DNA from: Nocardia sp.
GTDB lineage: Bacteria > Actinomycetota > Actinomycetes > Mycobacteriales > Mycobacteriaceae
Assembly: GCA_013361595.1 (NCBI GenBank)
Contig: JABFXT010000047.1
Span: forward strand, 1 to 20,320
Direction: 5' to 3'
Length of the DNA: 20,320 nt
The notes beneath the pieces are model-generated. The model saw only the letters and a program-made list of their open reading frames with translations, searched no databases and was not told where the DNA came from. Positions 12,193 to 18,473 of the stretch are shown here, one piece after another. The translations under genes were made by a program, and so were the position numbers. The first letter of the stretch is position 1, and each line of letters opens with the position of its first letter.

Positions 12193-12555
12193 CTAATTGC
12201 GGTAGCGAAGGTTGTACAGCTCACGATCGAGTTGGGAGAACTTCCGCTTGTCGACCAGCTCCGGATCCAGCCCGTGCTGCACGAAGCGGAACCGGCGCCA
12301 TACATAGCTCAGGGCGACCCCGAAGACGATCAGCGGCACGATCATCATCACGATCAGGCCCAGCTTGAGCGTCATGGGTCCCGGGAACAGCAGGATCAGT
12401 ACGAAGAACGGAATGATCGGCACGAGGAAGCGGATGATGTAGCGTTTCATCGCTCCACGCCCGGCGACGTCCTGAACCACCCATTCATGCAACTCCGGGG
12501 GCAGCTCGAAGCCCAGATCGTAGACGATCCGTTGCCTGAAAGTCGGCTTGTTCAT
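12193..12555 (-). CDS. DUF5313 membrane protein (downstream copy)
   Basis: Function unknown. It has 120 aa with a cytosolic N-terminal segment ([25 protein letters not shown]) and two hydrophobic helices (about 43-60 and 66-86) separated by PGP. The C-terminus is charged ([36 protein letters not shown]). The pattern [Y/W]-x-x-x-x-[LP]-P-E-x-x-x-W-V-x-[N/Q]-D, then GLDPEL, marks the actinobacterial DUF5313 family. A GGAGC ribosome site precedes the ATG at 12555. It is a tandem paralogue of the gene at 12612 and shares even its 5' leader. Confidence 0.85.
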   Translation of the reverse strand: MNKPTFRQRIVYDLGFELPPELHEWVVQDVAGRGAMKRYIIRFLVPIIPFFVLILLFPGPMTLKLGLIVMMIVPLIVFGVALSYVWRRFRFVQHGLDPELVDKRKFSQLDRELYNLRYRN

Positions 12556-12611
12556 AGCTCCAGGCTATGCCGGTGTGAAATCGCTCACCAGGGTCAATTC
12601 CCGGCCACGGG

Positions 12612-12995
12612 TCAGGCGCGGCCGTGCCGCTGCTCGTAGGCGGCCCGTTCGACCGCGGCCCGGCGGCGCACATCGGCCACGGCCAGCTCCGGATCCAGTC
12701 CGTGTTTCACCAGCCGGTTACGCCGGAAGACATAGGTGAGTGCCACGGTGAAGAACACCAGCGGGATCAGCAACAGCGCCATCATCGAGGCCCCGATCCA
12801 CAGCGGTCCGGGTACCAGCAGGAACAACAGCAGTATCAGCGCGGTCGGGACCAGCATCCGGACCAGGTAGCGCCGGGTGGCGCCCGGCCCCGTGAGATCG
12901 TTCAGCACCCAGTCCCGGTACTCGGCGGGCAGGGTCCGGCCGCAGATGTACCCGATCCGCTGCAGCGGATTCGGGGATCGGGTACCGGCACTCAT
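12612..12995 (-). CDS. DUF5313 membrane protein (upstream copy)
   Basis: A 127-aa paralogue of the adjacent gene with the same layout. It has an N-terminal segment (LQRIGYICGRTLPAEYRDWVLNDL), two hydrophobic helices (about 46-63 and 68-89) parted by PGP, then VFRRNRLVKHGLDPEL. The tail is arginine- and alanine-rich. Start ATG at 12995 lies only 9 nt beyond the copD stop, so it is probably translated from the copper-gene transcript. No biochemical role is known for the family; location next to copD suggests, but does not show, an envelope or metal-related task. Confidence 0.85.
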   Translation of the reverse strand: MSAGTRSPNPLQRIGYICGRTLPAEYRDWVLNDLTGPGATRRYLVRMLVPTALILLLFLLVPGPLWIGASMMALLLIPLVFFTVALTYVFRRNRLVKHGLDPELAVADVRRRAAVERAAYEQRHGRA

Positions 12996-13004
12996 GAGCC
13001 CAGG

Positions 13005-13931
13005 CTATCCGGTGACGGCCAGCGAGGCCGCCAGTCCGAACACGACCGCCATCACCGAAACCTCCAGCACCGCGCGCCGCAGTGACGCTTCCGCGGAGAT
13101 GCGGTGCGCGGACGCCGCCACCACCCAGCTCCGCCGCCACCACCAGCCCAGTACCAGCAGGACCATGAGCAGGACCGATTTGGCCAGCATGATCCGCCCG
13201 TACCCGGTGGTGAAGAACGGGGTGATCCCGCCCAGGCGCACGAGGCCGTTGAGCACCCCGGTCAGCGCCACCGCCGCGATCATGGGCAGTGCCACCGAGG
13301 AGTACCTGGGCAGCGCGTCCGCCCAGCCGCGGCGTCCGCGGACCACCAGCCCCAGCGCCAACAGCAGGCCCAGCCAGGTCGACGCCGCCAGGGCGTGCAC
13401 CCCGGCCAGCACCGAACCGGCCGGCTGCTGGGACATATGGCCGGTGATCGGGCGCAGCGTCACGCAGACGGCCGCGAAGACCAGCACCAGATCGGCCGAA
13501 CGCTGCCCGGGCGACCGGAAGGCGACTGCGGCGTACACCGCGATCGCGGCGGTCACCAGCAGGATGGCCAGGCCGATCTGGCCGGCGCTGATCCGCAGCA
13601 GGTAAGTCCCGAAATCGGCCGGACTCAGTGCCGTCACGCCCGAGCCGACCACTTCGCCGGCGGCGAAGACCAGCGTCGCGAATTCGAGACAGCACCAGAG
13701 CCCGGCCAGGGCCGCGAGCATCCGCCACGGCACCTCGATCCGTTCGGCCAGCCGGGGCAGCACGGTGATACCCAGAACGGCGGCGCCGGTGATATCAGCG
13801 CAGAACCGTACGATCGAAGCCGCCGGAACACCGCCGAGCGCCCAGGCCAGCAGTACCCCGAGCAGGCCCGCCGGGATCACGAGTCCGAGCGCGATCCGTT
13901 CGTCGGTTCCGCTCGGGACGCCGTTTCTCAC
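13005..13931 (-). CDS. copD: CopD-family copper transport membrane protein
   Basis: Polytopic inner-membrane protein of the CopCD system, thought to move copper across the membrane after delivery by CopC. It has 308 aa, nearly all hydrophobic, with about eight helices. Conserved CopD features include GHMSQQPAGSVLAGVHALAA near 183-202 with two histidines, followed by STWLG, and a late WWWRRSW loop. Start is the GTG at 13931, which overlaps the copC stop by four bases (GTGA), indicating translational coupling. The first codons lie inside a 13-bp tandem duplication that also forms the copC end. Confidence 0.9.
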   Translation of the reverse strand: MRNGVPSGTDERIALGLVIPAGLLGVLLAWALGGVPAASIVRFCADITGAAVLGITVLPRLAERIEVPWRMLAALAGLWCCLEFATLVFAAGEVVGSGVTALSPADFGTYLLRISAGQIGLAILLVTAAIAVYAAVAFRSPGQRSADLVLVFAAVCVTLRPITGHMSQQPAGSVLAGVHALAASTWLGLLLALGLVVRGRRGWADALPRYSSVALPMIAAVALTGVLNGLVRLGGITPFFTTGYGRIMLAKSVLLMVLLVLGWWWRRSWVVAASAHRISAEASLRRAVLEVSVMAVVFGLAASLAVTG

Positions 13932-13945
13932 CGCCGTTTCTCACC
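13920..13945. repeat. 13-bp tandem duplication at the copC/copD overlap
   Basis: GCCGTTTCTCACC occurs twice back to back, at 13920-13932 and 13933-13945. On the minus strand the pair reads GGTGAGAAACGGC twice. One copy encodes GEKR of CopC. The other supplies the CopC stop TGA and the copD GTG start. Confidence 0.95.
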
Positions 13946-14482
13946 CTTACCCAGGTTCGAGCCGAACAGCGCGAACGCGAGGCCGCCGCCGAAGAGCACG
14001 ATCGCCCCGACGATGTACACCCACACGGGTATGCCGCCGCCCGAGCCCCCGTTTCCGCCCTGCGCATCGGCCGCCGGACCCGGGGTGCCGTTCCCGGCCT
14101 TGCTCAACGTGAAACTGCGCTCACCGTTGACGACGTGACCGTCGGCCGAGGTGACGCGGAAGGCCATCCGGTATTCACCGGCCGGGCCGAGCTCGCCGAC
14201 CTCGACACTCAGGTTGCGCCCGTCGACGACCGGGTCTCCCTTGGACCAGAGGTTCCCGTCCGGACCCACCACGGTCATGGCCGGGAAGCTCGGTTGCAGG
14301 GGTTCGTTGAAGGTTACGGTGGCCCGCTGCGGCCCGACCTCTACGCTCGCGCCGTCGGCCGGGTCGCTGCTCACGACCGCGGAGTGGGCGGCGGCCGGAC
14401 CGGCCGCGGCGCCGAGGGTCACCATGAACAGGGTGGCGACCAGCGCGAAGCGCCGGCCCCACCGGGTCGTCCGATGGATCAT
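13928..14482 (-). CDS. copC: CopC periplasmic copper-binding protein, membrane-anchored
   Basis: Extracytoplasmic copper carrier that works with CopD. The 184-aa precursor has a signal peptide with cleavage after AAA, leaving His33 as the mature N-terminus, the usual first Cu(II) ligand. Asp114 and His116 in SADGHVVNG are the matching downstream ligands of the single-site CopC type. A DPADGASVE segment follows the N-terminal His, as is typical. After a Gly/Asn linker (about 138-150) there is one C-terminal helix (151-173) and a basic tail, so the protein is tethered. Start ATG at 14482 overlaps the ycnI stop (ATGA), and the stop overlaps the copD start. Confidence 0.93.
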   Translation of the reverse strand: MIHRTTRWGRRFALVATLFMVTLGAAAGPAAAHSAVVSSDPADGASVEVGPQRATVTFNEPLQPSFPAMTVVGPDGNLWSKGDPVVDGRNLSVEVGELGPAGEYRMAFRVTSADGHVVNGERSFTLSKAGNGTPGPAADAQGGNGGSGGGIPVWVYIVGAIVLFGGGLAFALFGSNLGKGEKRR

Positions 14483-15132
14483 CGCCGGCTCCGGATCACC
14501 GCGCCGATTCCCGCGCCCAGCGCCACCGCGCCGAGCGCCAGGCCGATACCGCCGAGCCAGCGTGCCGTGGTGTCGCCACCCGAGTCGGAGGATGCCGCGG
14601 CCGCTTCGTCCCCGTGCGCACCGTGACCGGCTTCCACGCCGTTCAGGGTGACGACAGGTGCGGGATGTTCCACCGAATCGTGGTCGCCGGTCTCGTTCCA
14701 GCGCACAACGGTGCCGTCGCTGTAGGTCTGCTCGGCCGGGAAGGTGACCGAATCGGCTTCCGGGAACGGACCGAGCGATACAGCGAAACGCTGGAATTCA
14801 CCCGGCCGGATACCCGGGTTGCCCGGATTCGCGGTCCAGGTGACCGCGGTGATCTGGTCCTTGGCGTTCCGGTCGATCTTCGCGGTCCAGCCGGGGACCG
14901 GCTCGGTGCGGGCCGTGGAGAATTCCGGAACGGTGACCCGTACCGAGGTGGTGGCGGCGGTATCCGATTCGGTCGGCACCGTGAAAGTGGCGACGGTGCC
15001 GTGTCCGGGTTCGGCATCGGGTGCGGAAACGCTCACATGGGCGGCGGCGGTACCGGCTCCGGCCAGTACGAACCCCGCGGCGAAGGTCGCGGTCAGACCC
15101 CGGCGCAGGACGGGGGAGATCCCGTGGGACAT
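14479..15132 (-). CDS. ycnI: YcnI-like (DUF1775) copper-associated exported protein
   Basis: Exported, membrane-anchored protein of the YcnI/DUF1775 family; B. subtilis YcnI binds Cu(II) through its mature N-terminal histidine. The 217-aa precursor has a signal peptide ending AAA before His32 (HVSVSAPDA). The DUF1775 beta domain (about 32-165) shows VPTESDTAATTSVRVTVPE and WTANPGNPGIRPGEFQRF. A His-containing linker (GHGAHGDEAAAASS) and a C-terminal helix with RSRR tail follow. It overlaps copC by four bases. Its start (ATG 15132) overlaps the end of the upstream membrane-protein gene by 40 bp, so translation of the set is likely coupled. Confidence 0.9.
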   Translation of the reverse strand: MSHGISPVLRRGLTATFAAGFVLAGAGTAAAHVSVSAPDAEPGHGTVATFTVPTESDTAATTSVRVTVPEFSTARTEPVPGWTAKIDRNAKDQITAVTWTANPGNPGIRPGEFQRFAVSLGPFPEADSVTFPAEQTYSDGTVVRWNETGDHDSVEHPAPVVTLNGVEAGHGAHGDEAAAASSDSGGDTTARWLGGIGLALGAVALGAGIGAVIRSRR

Positions 15133-15713
15133 GTGTTGGAAGCTTTCTCTCCGAGGGAAACAGGGTTGCGGGGGCCGGTACGCGCGGGTGGCGCGCGTGG
15201 ACCCGACGCTCCGTTCGGAGAGCGGTGGGCAGCGACCGCGACGGCCGCGGCGCTGCTGACCCGGGGGGAACCGGGTGCCGAGGGCAACGGTTCGAGCAGC
15301 GCCCGGACCACCGAGGACGCCGCTCGATAGAGCCGTTCGGCGGCGGTGAGCACCAGCGCACAGCCCGTCACGGCGATCAGGTGGGCGGTGATCATCGCCC
15401 AGGCGGACAGCGTGTCACCGGTGGCGGTGTCGTGATGGCCGGCGAGCCCGGTGAGCGCCCAGTGCCCGGCGAGCTGTCCGGCCGCGAGCGGAACCCCGAT
15501 GGCGCGGCCCGATACCGCCCACCGGCCGGTTTCGCCGACGATCGAACCGGCGGCCGCCCCGGTCACCAGTGCCGTGATCAGCAGTAACGCTGCACCGGCC
15601 GAGGTGGGGTAGCCGCCGCCCGCGGCGCCGTGCGCGGCGATGGCCAGCGCTCCGGTCGTCGCGCCCACCACGCAGCCCCGCAGCAGTGCGGGGGTCGGGT
15701 ACGTGCTGGGCAT
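15093..15713 (-). CDS. Small polytopic membrane protein heading the copper cluster
   Basis: I do not recognise the family. The 206-aa product has about four hydrophobic segments (near 12-31, 40-60, 70-90 and 104-125). A polar, proline-rich C-terminal tail (about 145-206) overlaps the start of ycnI by 40 bp. Histidines occur in or beside the helices: His28 (AAHGAAGGGYP), His84 (GHWALTG), His93-His94 (GHHDTATG) and His111 (ITAHLIAV). With the copper genes downstream this suggests a metal-related membrane role, which is inference. The first half is clearly a membrane-protein pattern, not a shadow frame. The long tail overlapping ycnI leaves the exact end less certain in function than in sequence. 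Confidence 0.75.
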   Translation of the reverse strand: MPSTYPTPALLRGCVVGATTGALAIAAHGAAGGGYPTSAGAALLLITALVTGAAAGSIVGETGRWAVSGRAIGVPLAAGQLAGHWALTGLAGHHDTATGDTLSAWAMITAHLIAVTGCALVLTAAERLYRAASSVVRALLEPLPSAPGSPRVSSAAAVAVAAHRSPNGASGPRAPPARTGPRNPVSLGEKASNTCPTGSPPSCAGV

Positions 15714-15814
15714 CGCGGGCTTTCGGATTCGCCGACCGGACCGGGCCCGGCGGGTCGGAGCGTGAGCAGGGCAGTGTCCATAGTCGCCGACCCGGCCGCG
15801 GCCCGCGCAGCCGG

Positions 15815-15828
15815 GCCGGATATCCGGC
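15815..15828. promoter_or_regulatory. 14-bp perfect palindrome upstream of the copper cluster
   Basis: GCCGGATATCCGGC is a perfect inverted repeat lying 102 nt upstream of the first gene of the cluster and 32 nt past the end of the DUF6474 gene. It could be a repressor operator or part of a terminator hairpin. Nothing in the sequence decides between them. Confidence 0.3.
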
Positions 15829-15859
15829 GAGGCAGTGGGCCGATCGGTGCCGGGCCCGG

Positions 15860-16504
15860 TCAGGCGACGCCGAGACGGGCGAGTACGTCCGCCTCGATCC
15901 GGGACAGTTCCGAGGTGATGGAGGCGAACACCGAACGTCGCCGTCCGGCGGGCATCTGGTCGGCGGTGCGCACGGCGGCGGTGAGGGCGTCGAGCCGGTT
16001 GCGGGCGTCGGCGACGAACTGCTGGGTGTCCTTGTCCTTACCGGCCTTCCCGGCCGCGATCTTGTCCAGCGCGGCTTCGGTATTGCCGATCCGGGCCTGT
16101 AGCCGGCCGCCGTGCCCGGCGTAGTCGCCGAGCTGGTTCACCCCGACGCCGAGCTGCGCGGCTCGCCGGGCGTCGAGCTGTCCGCGCACATAGGTGGCGC
16201 CGCGGTAGGCGAGCGGGGCGAGCACCGGAACCAGCACCCGTGCCACGCCGAGGTACTTCTTGATCTGGCCGGGGCTGAACGGATCCCGTTCGGCCCGCGC
16301 GGCGGTTTTGAGGGCTGCCTTCTCCTCGGCCTGCAGAGCCGCCACCTGTGCGTTGGCGACCTTGCGCAGGGAACGGGCTTCGGCGCGTTGCCGTTTCCGA
16401 TCGTTCTTCGCGCCGAGTTTGACCTCCACCGCGGCCTTGTGCTTGAGAGCCTTGGCCTCGGCCCGCCGACTCGGCCGCCGTTTGCGCTTGGTGAACAACC
16501 CCAT
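15860..16504 (-). CDS. DUF6474 family protein, basic coiled-coil
   Basis: Function unknown. The 214-aa product opens with a strongly basic stretch (MGLFTKRKRRPSRRAEAKALKHK) and a long Ala/Lys/Arg/Glu helix reaching about residue 75. A mildly hydrophobic patch (about 84-104, YLGVARVLVPVLAPLAYRG) may touch the membrane. A second helical region (about 130-214) ends SRIEADVLARLGVA. This composition and MGLF-K-R-K start match the actinobacterial DUF6474 group. A strong ribosome site GGAGGG (complement of 16511-16516) stands six bases before the ATG at 16504. It is divergent from the TM0106-type nuclease gene. Confidence 0.85.
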   Translation of the reverse strand: MGLFTKRKRRPSRRAEAKALKHKAAVEVKLGAKNDRKRQRAEARSLRKVANAQVAALQAEEKAALKTAARAERDPFSPGQIKKYLGVARVLVPVLAPLAYRGATYVRGQLDARRAAQLGVGVNQLGDYAGHGGRLQARIGNTEAALDKIAAGKAGKDKDTQQFVADARNRLDALTAAVRTADQMPAGRRRSVFASITSELSRIEADVLARLGVA

Positions 16505-16665
16505 CGAAGGCCCTCCGTAATGCTGGTTCGCTACGGCGATACGACACGGAAAACCGCACCGTCCACCCGTGTCACACGGTTCGCCGACACCCTATCGGGT
16601 TCCCGGCCGAACCGGCGAGAGACGCTGTCGGTACCGGTGCGGCGATATCGCTCCCGGATGCTCGA

Positions 16666-16704
16666 TTGGGTGGACTGTCGGGGGCAGGGACCATACTGCT
16701 TGCG
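16666..16704 (+). promoter_or_regulatory. Possible promoter of the nuclease gene
   Basis: CATACT at 16692-16697 resembles an actinobacterial -10 box. TTGGGT at 16666-16671 is a candidate -35, though the 20-bp gap is long. Transcription would begin near the GTG at 16704, which is in frame with the nuclease gene. The transcript could therefore be leaderless from that codon or have a 66-nt leader to the ATG at 16770. Confidence 0.35.
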
Positions 16705-16769
16705 TGCAACCGGGCAGTGTCGACAGCGAAGACCCCTCCGACGCCGAGAGCGAGCGGCGGGGGTCTCCC

Positions 16770-18458
16770 ATGCCGTCCGAGCGGATGACCGCCGGTACGG
16801 ACCGGCCCGCGTACCTCGACGCCCGAGGCCTGATCGGGTGCCGGCATCGGCTCGGGCTCGATGCCGCGCATCCCGAACAGCTCACCGAGGTACGTGAGGA
16901 CACCGGGGTTCAACAGCGGCGGGCCGCGGCCCAGGCCCATCGCGAACGCGTGCGCGACACTCTGGTGGCGGCCGACCCCGGCAGCTGGGTCGTCATCGAT
17001 CCGTCACTGTCGGCGAGCGCCCGCGCCGCGGCCACTCTGCGGGCCTGCGCGGCCGGGGCCGCCCGGATCTGGGGCGGCCTGCTGCCCCTGGAGCCCGAGT
17101 CCGGTCGTCGCGGTGGCGCCGAGATCCTGCTGCGCGATGTACGCAACGGCGGCTACATCCCCGTCATCGTCGTCAATCACAAGGTCACCGACCCCCGCCG
17201 CCCCGAACCGGCCGAGTTCCATCCACTCACCTCCGATCTGTTCGACTGGCACCCCGTTCCCGACCGGGCCCGCAAACTCCGTCAGCAGCCCCGTGACCAG
17301 CAGCGACTGGCCCATGTGTACCGAATGCTGGAACATCACGGCCTGGCCCCGGCGACGGCCCTCGGCGGTGTCATCGGCTTCCATTTCGACCGGATCCTGG
17401 TCCACGATCTGAACACCGTTCTCCCCGACTACGACAGCCGTTTCGCCGACCGGATCGCGGTGGTCCGCGGGCAGGTGGAAACCGTGCCCTCGAAGGTCCC
17501 GGAATGCCGTCAGTGCATCTGGTGGACCCGGGGTGCGGAAGGCGGTTGCCAGGCCTGGCTGAACGATCACCGCGATGTGAGCGTGGTGGCGCCGGGTTCA
17601 CGTGCCGAGGTGTTGCGCGGGCACGGGGTCACGACCATCGACGAACTCGCCGCCTGGTCGGGACCCGAACCCGAGGACTGGCAACACGGCCCGTTCGAGG
17701 AAACGGTGGTCACCGCGCGGGCCTGGCTGGTCCGGGCGCCGCTGGTACGCCGGTTCGACCGGGTCTGGGTCCGCCGGGCCGATGTCGAGGTCGACGTCGA
17801 TCTGGAGAGCTATCAGGAGGACGGTGCCTACCTGTGGGGCACTCTGCTCGACGGGCATTACCGGGCGTTCGTCACCTGGGATCCGCTGCCCACCGAGGAC
17901 GAGGGCCGCTCCTTCGGCGAATTCTGGACATGGTTGATGGAGATCAGGGCGCAGGCCCTGACGGCCGGGAAGACCTTTGCCGCCTACTGCTACTCGCGCA
18001 GCGCCGAGGACAAATGGCTCTACGAGTCGGCACGGCGCTTCGCCGGGCGCCCCGGCGTGCCGACCGAGAAACAGGTCACCGAATTCGTCGATTCCATCCA
18101 GTGGGTCGATATGTTCCAGGCCGTCACCGACCAGTTCATCTGCCCCAGCGGCAAAGGGCTCAAGAAGATCGCCCCCGTGGCCGGTTTCGCCTGGCGCGAT
18201 CCCGAGGCCGGGGGAGAGGCCTCGATGAGCTGGTACCGGCGGGCGGTCGGCTACGACGCCGAACCCGATCTCACCCAGCGCACGCGGCTGCTGGAGTACA
18301 ACGAGGACGATGTCCGGGCCACCGCGGTGCTGCGCGAATGGATGAATCCCCGGATACCCCGGGAGCACAGTGCCGAACGTGAGGTGCCCGCGTTGAGCGA
18401 TTTCGCGGTGGCCCCCGGAACACCGCCCGACCTGTGGACGAGCCCCGCACAGGCTTGA
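16770..18458 (+). CDS. TM0106-type RecB-like nuclease with RNase H-like exonuclease domain
   Basis: Predicted nuclease, 562 aa from the ATG at 16770 (GGGGG nearby upstream). The N-terminal half is RecB/Cas4-like. Cys24 (LIGCRHRL) with Cys246, Cys249 and Cys260 (CRQCIWWTRGAEGGC) would suit an iron-sulfur cluster. The AEILLRDV...GYIPVIVVNHK stretch (117-138) lies where the PD-(D/E)XK core is expected, though a clear E-x-K is not visible. The C-terminal half is a DEDD-type RNase H fold, with motif I D344-x-E346 (VDVDLESY) and motif III YNEDDV (510-515). TM0106-type members are poorly characterised and assumed to act on DNA ends or RNA. A GTG at 16704 would add 22 low-complexity residues. An ATG at 16785 is also possible. 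Confidence 0.87.
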   Translation: MPSERMTAGTDRPAYLDARGLIGCRHRLGLDAAHPEQLTEVREDTGVQQRRAAAQAHRERVRDTLVAADPGSWVVIDPSLSASARAAATLRACAAGAARIWGGLLPLEPESGRRGGAEILLRDVRNGGYIPVIVVNHKVTDPRRPEPAEFHPLTSDLFDWHPVPDRARKLRQQPRDQQRLAHVYRMLEHHGLAPATALGGVIGFHFDRILVHDLNTVLPDYDSRFADRIAVVRGQVETVPSKVPECRQCIWWTRGAEGGCQAWLNDHRDVSVVAPGSRAEVLRGHGVTTIDELAAWSGPEPEDWQHGPFEETVVTARAWLVRAPLVRRFDRVWVRRADVEVDVDLESYQEDGAYLWGTLLDGHYRAFVTWDPLPTEDEGRSFGEFWTWLMEIRAQALTAGKTFAAYCYSRSAEDKWLYESARRFAGRPGVPTEKQVTEFVDSIQWVDMFQAVTDQFICPSGKGLKKIAPVAGFAWRDPEAGGEASMSWYRRAVGYDAEPDLTQRTRLLEYNEDDVRATAVLREWMNPRIPREHSAEREVPALSDFAVAPGTPPDLWTSPAQA

Positions 18459-18459
18459 T

Positions 18460-18465
18460 TATCAT
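18460..18465 (+). promoter_or_regulatory. Candidate -10 box for leaderless htpG transcript
   Basis: TATCAT sits eight bases before the htpG GTG at 18474. That spacing would place the transcription start at or next to the start codon. No ribosome site is present in the 15-nt gap after the upstream gene, which fits a leaderless mRNA. No good -35 box was seen. Confidence 0.4.
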
Positions 18466-18473
18466 TGGCCACC

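Noticed and set aside
12111..12305. N-terminal extension of RraA by 65 codons
   Set aside because: The extension overlaps the end of the DUF5313 gene antiparallel to no known RraA sequence, and family length supports the GTG at 12110.
13104..14138. 344-codon plus-strand frame opposite copD and copC
   Set aside because: Its product is Gln/His/Arg/Pro-rich low complexity, as expected opposite hydrophobic membrane genes.
17598..18368. 256-codon minus-strand frame opposite the nuclease gene
   Set aside because: It lies entirely opposite the RNase H domain with its conserved motifs and is best explained as a codon-bias shadow.
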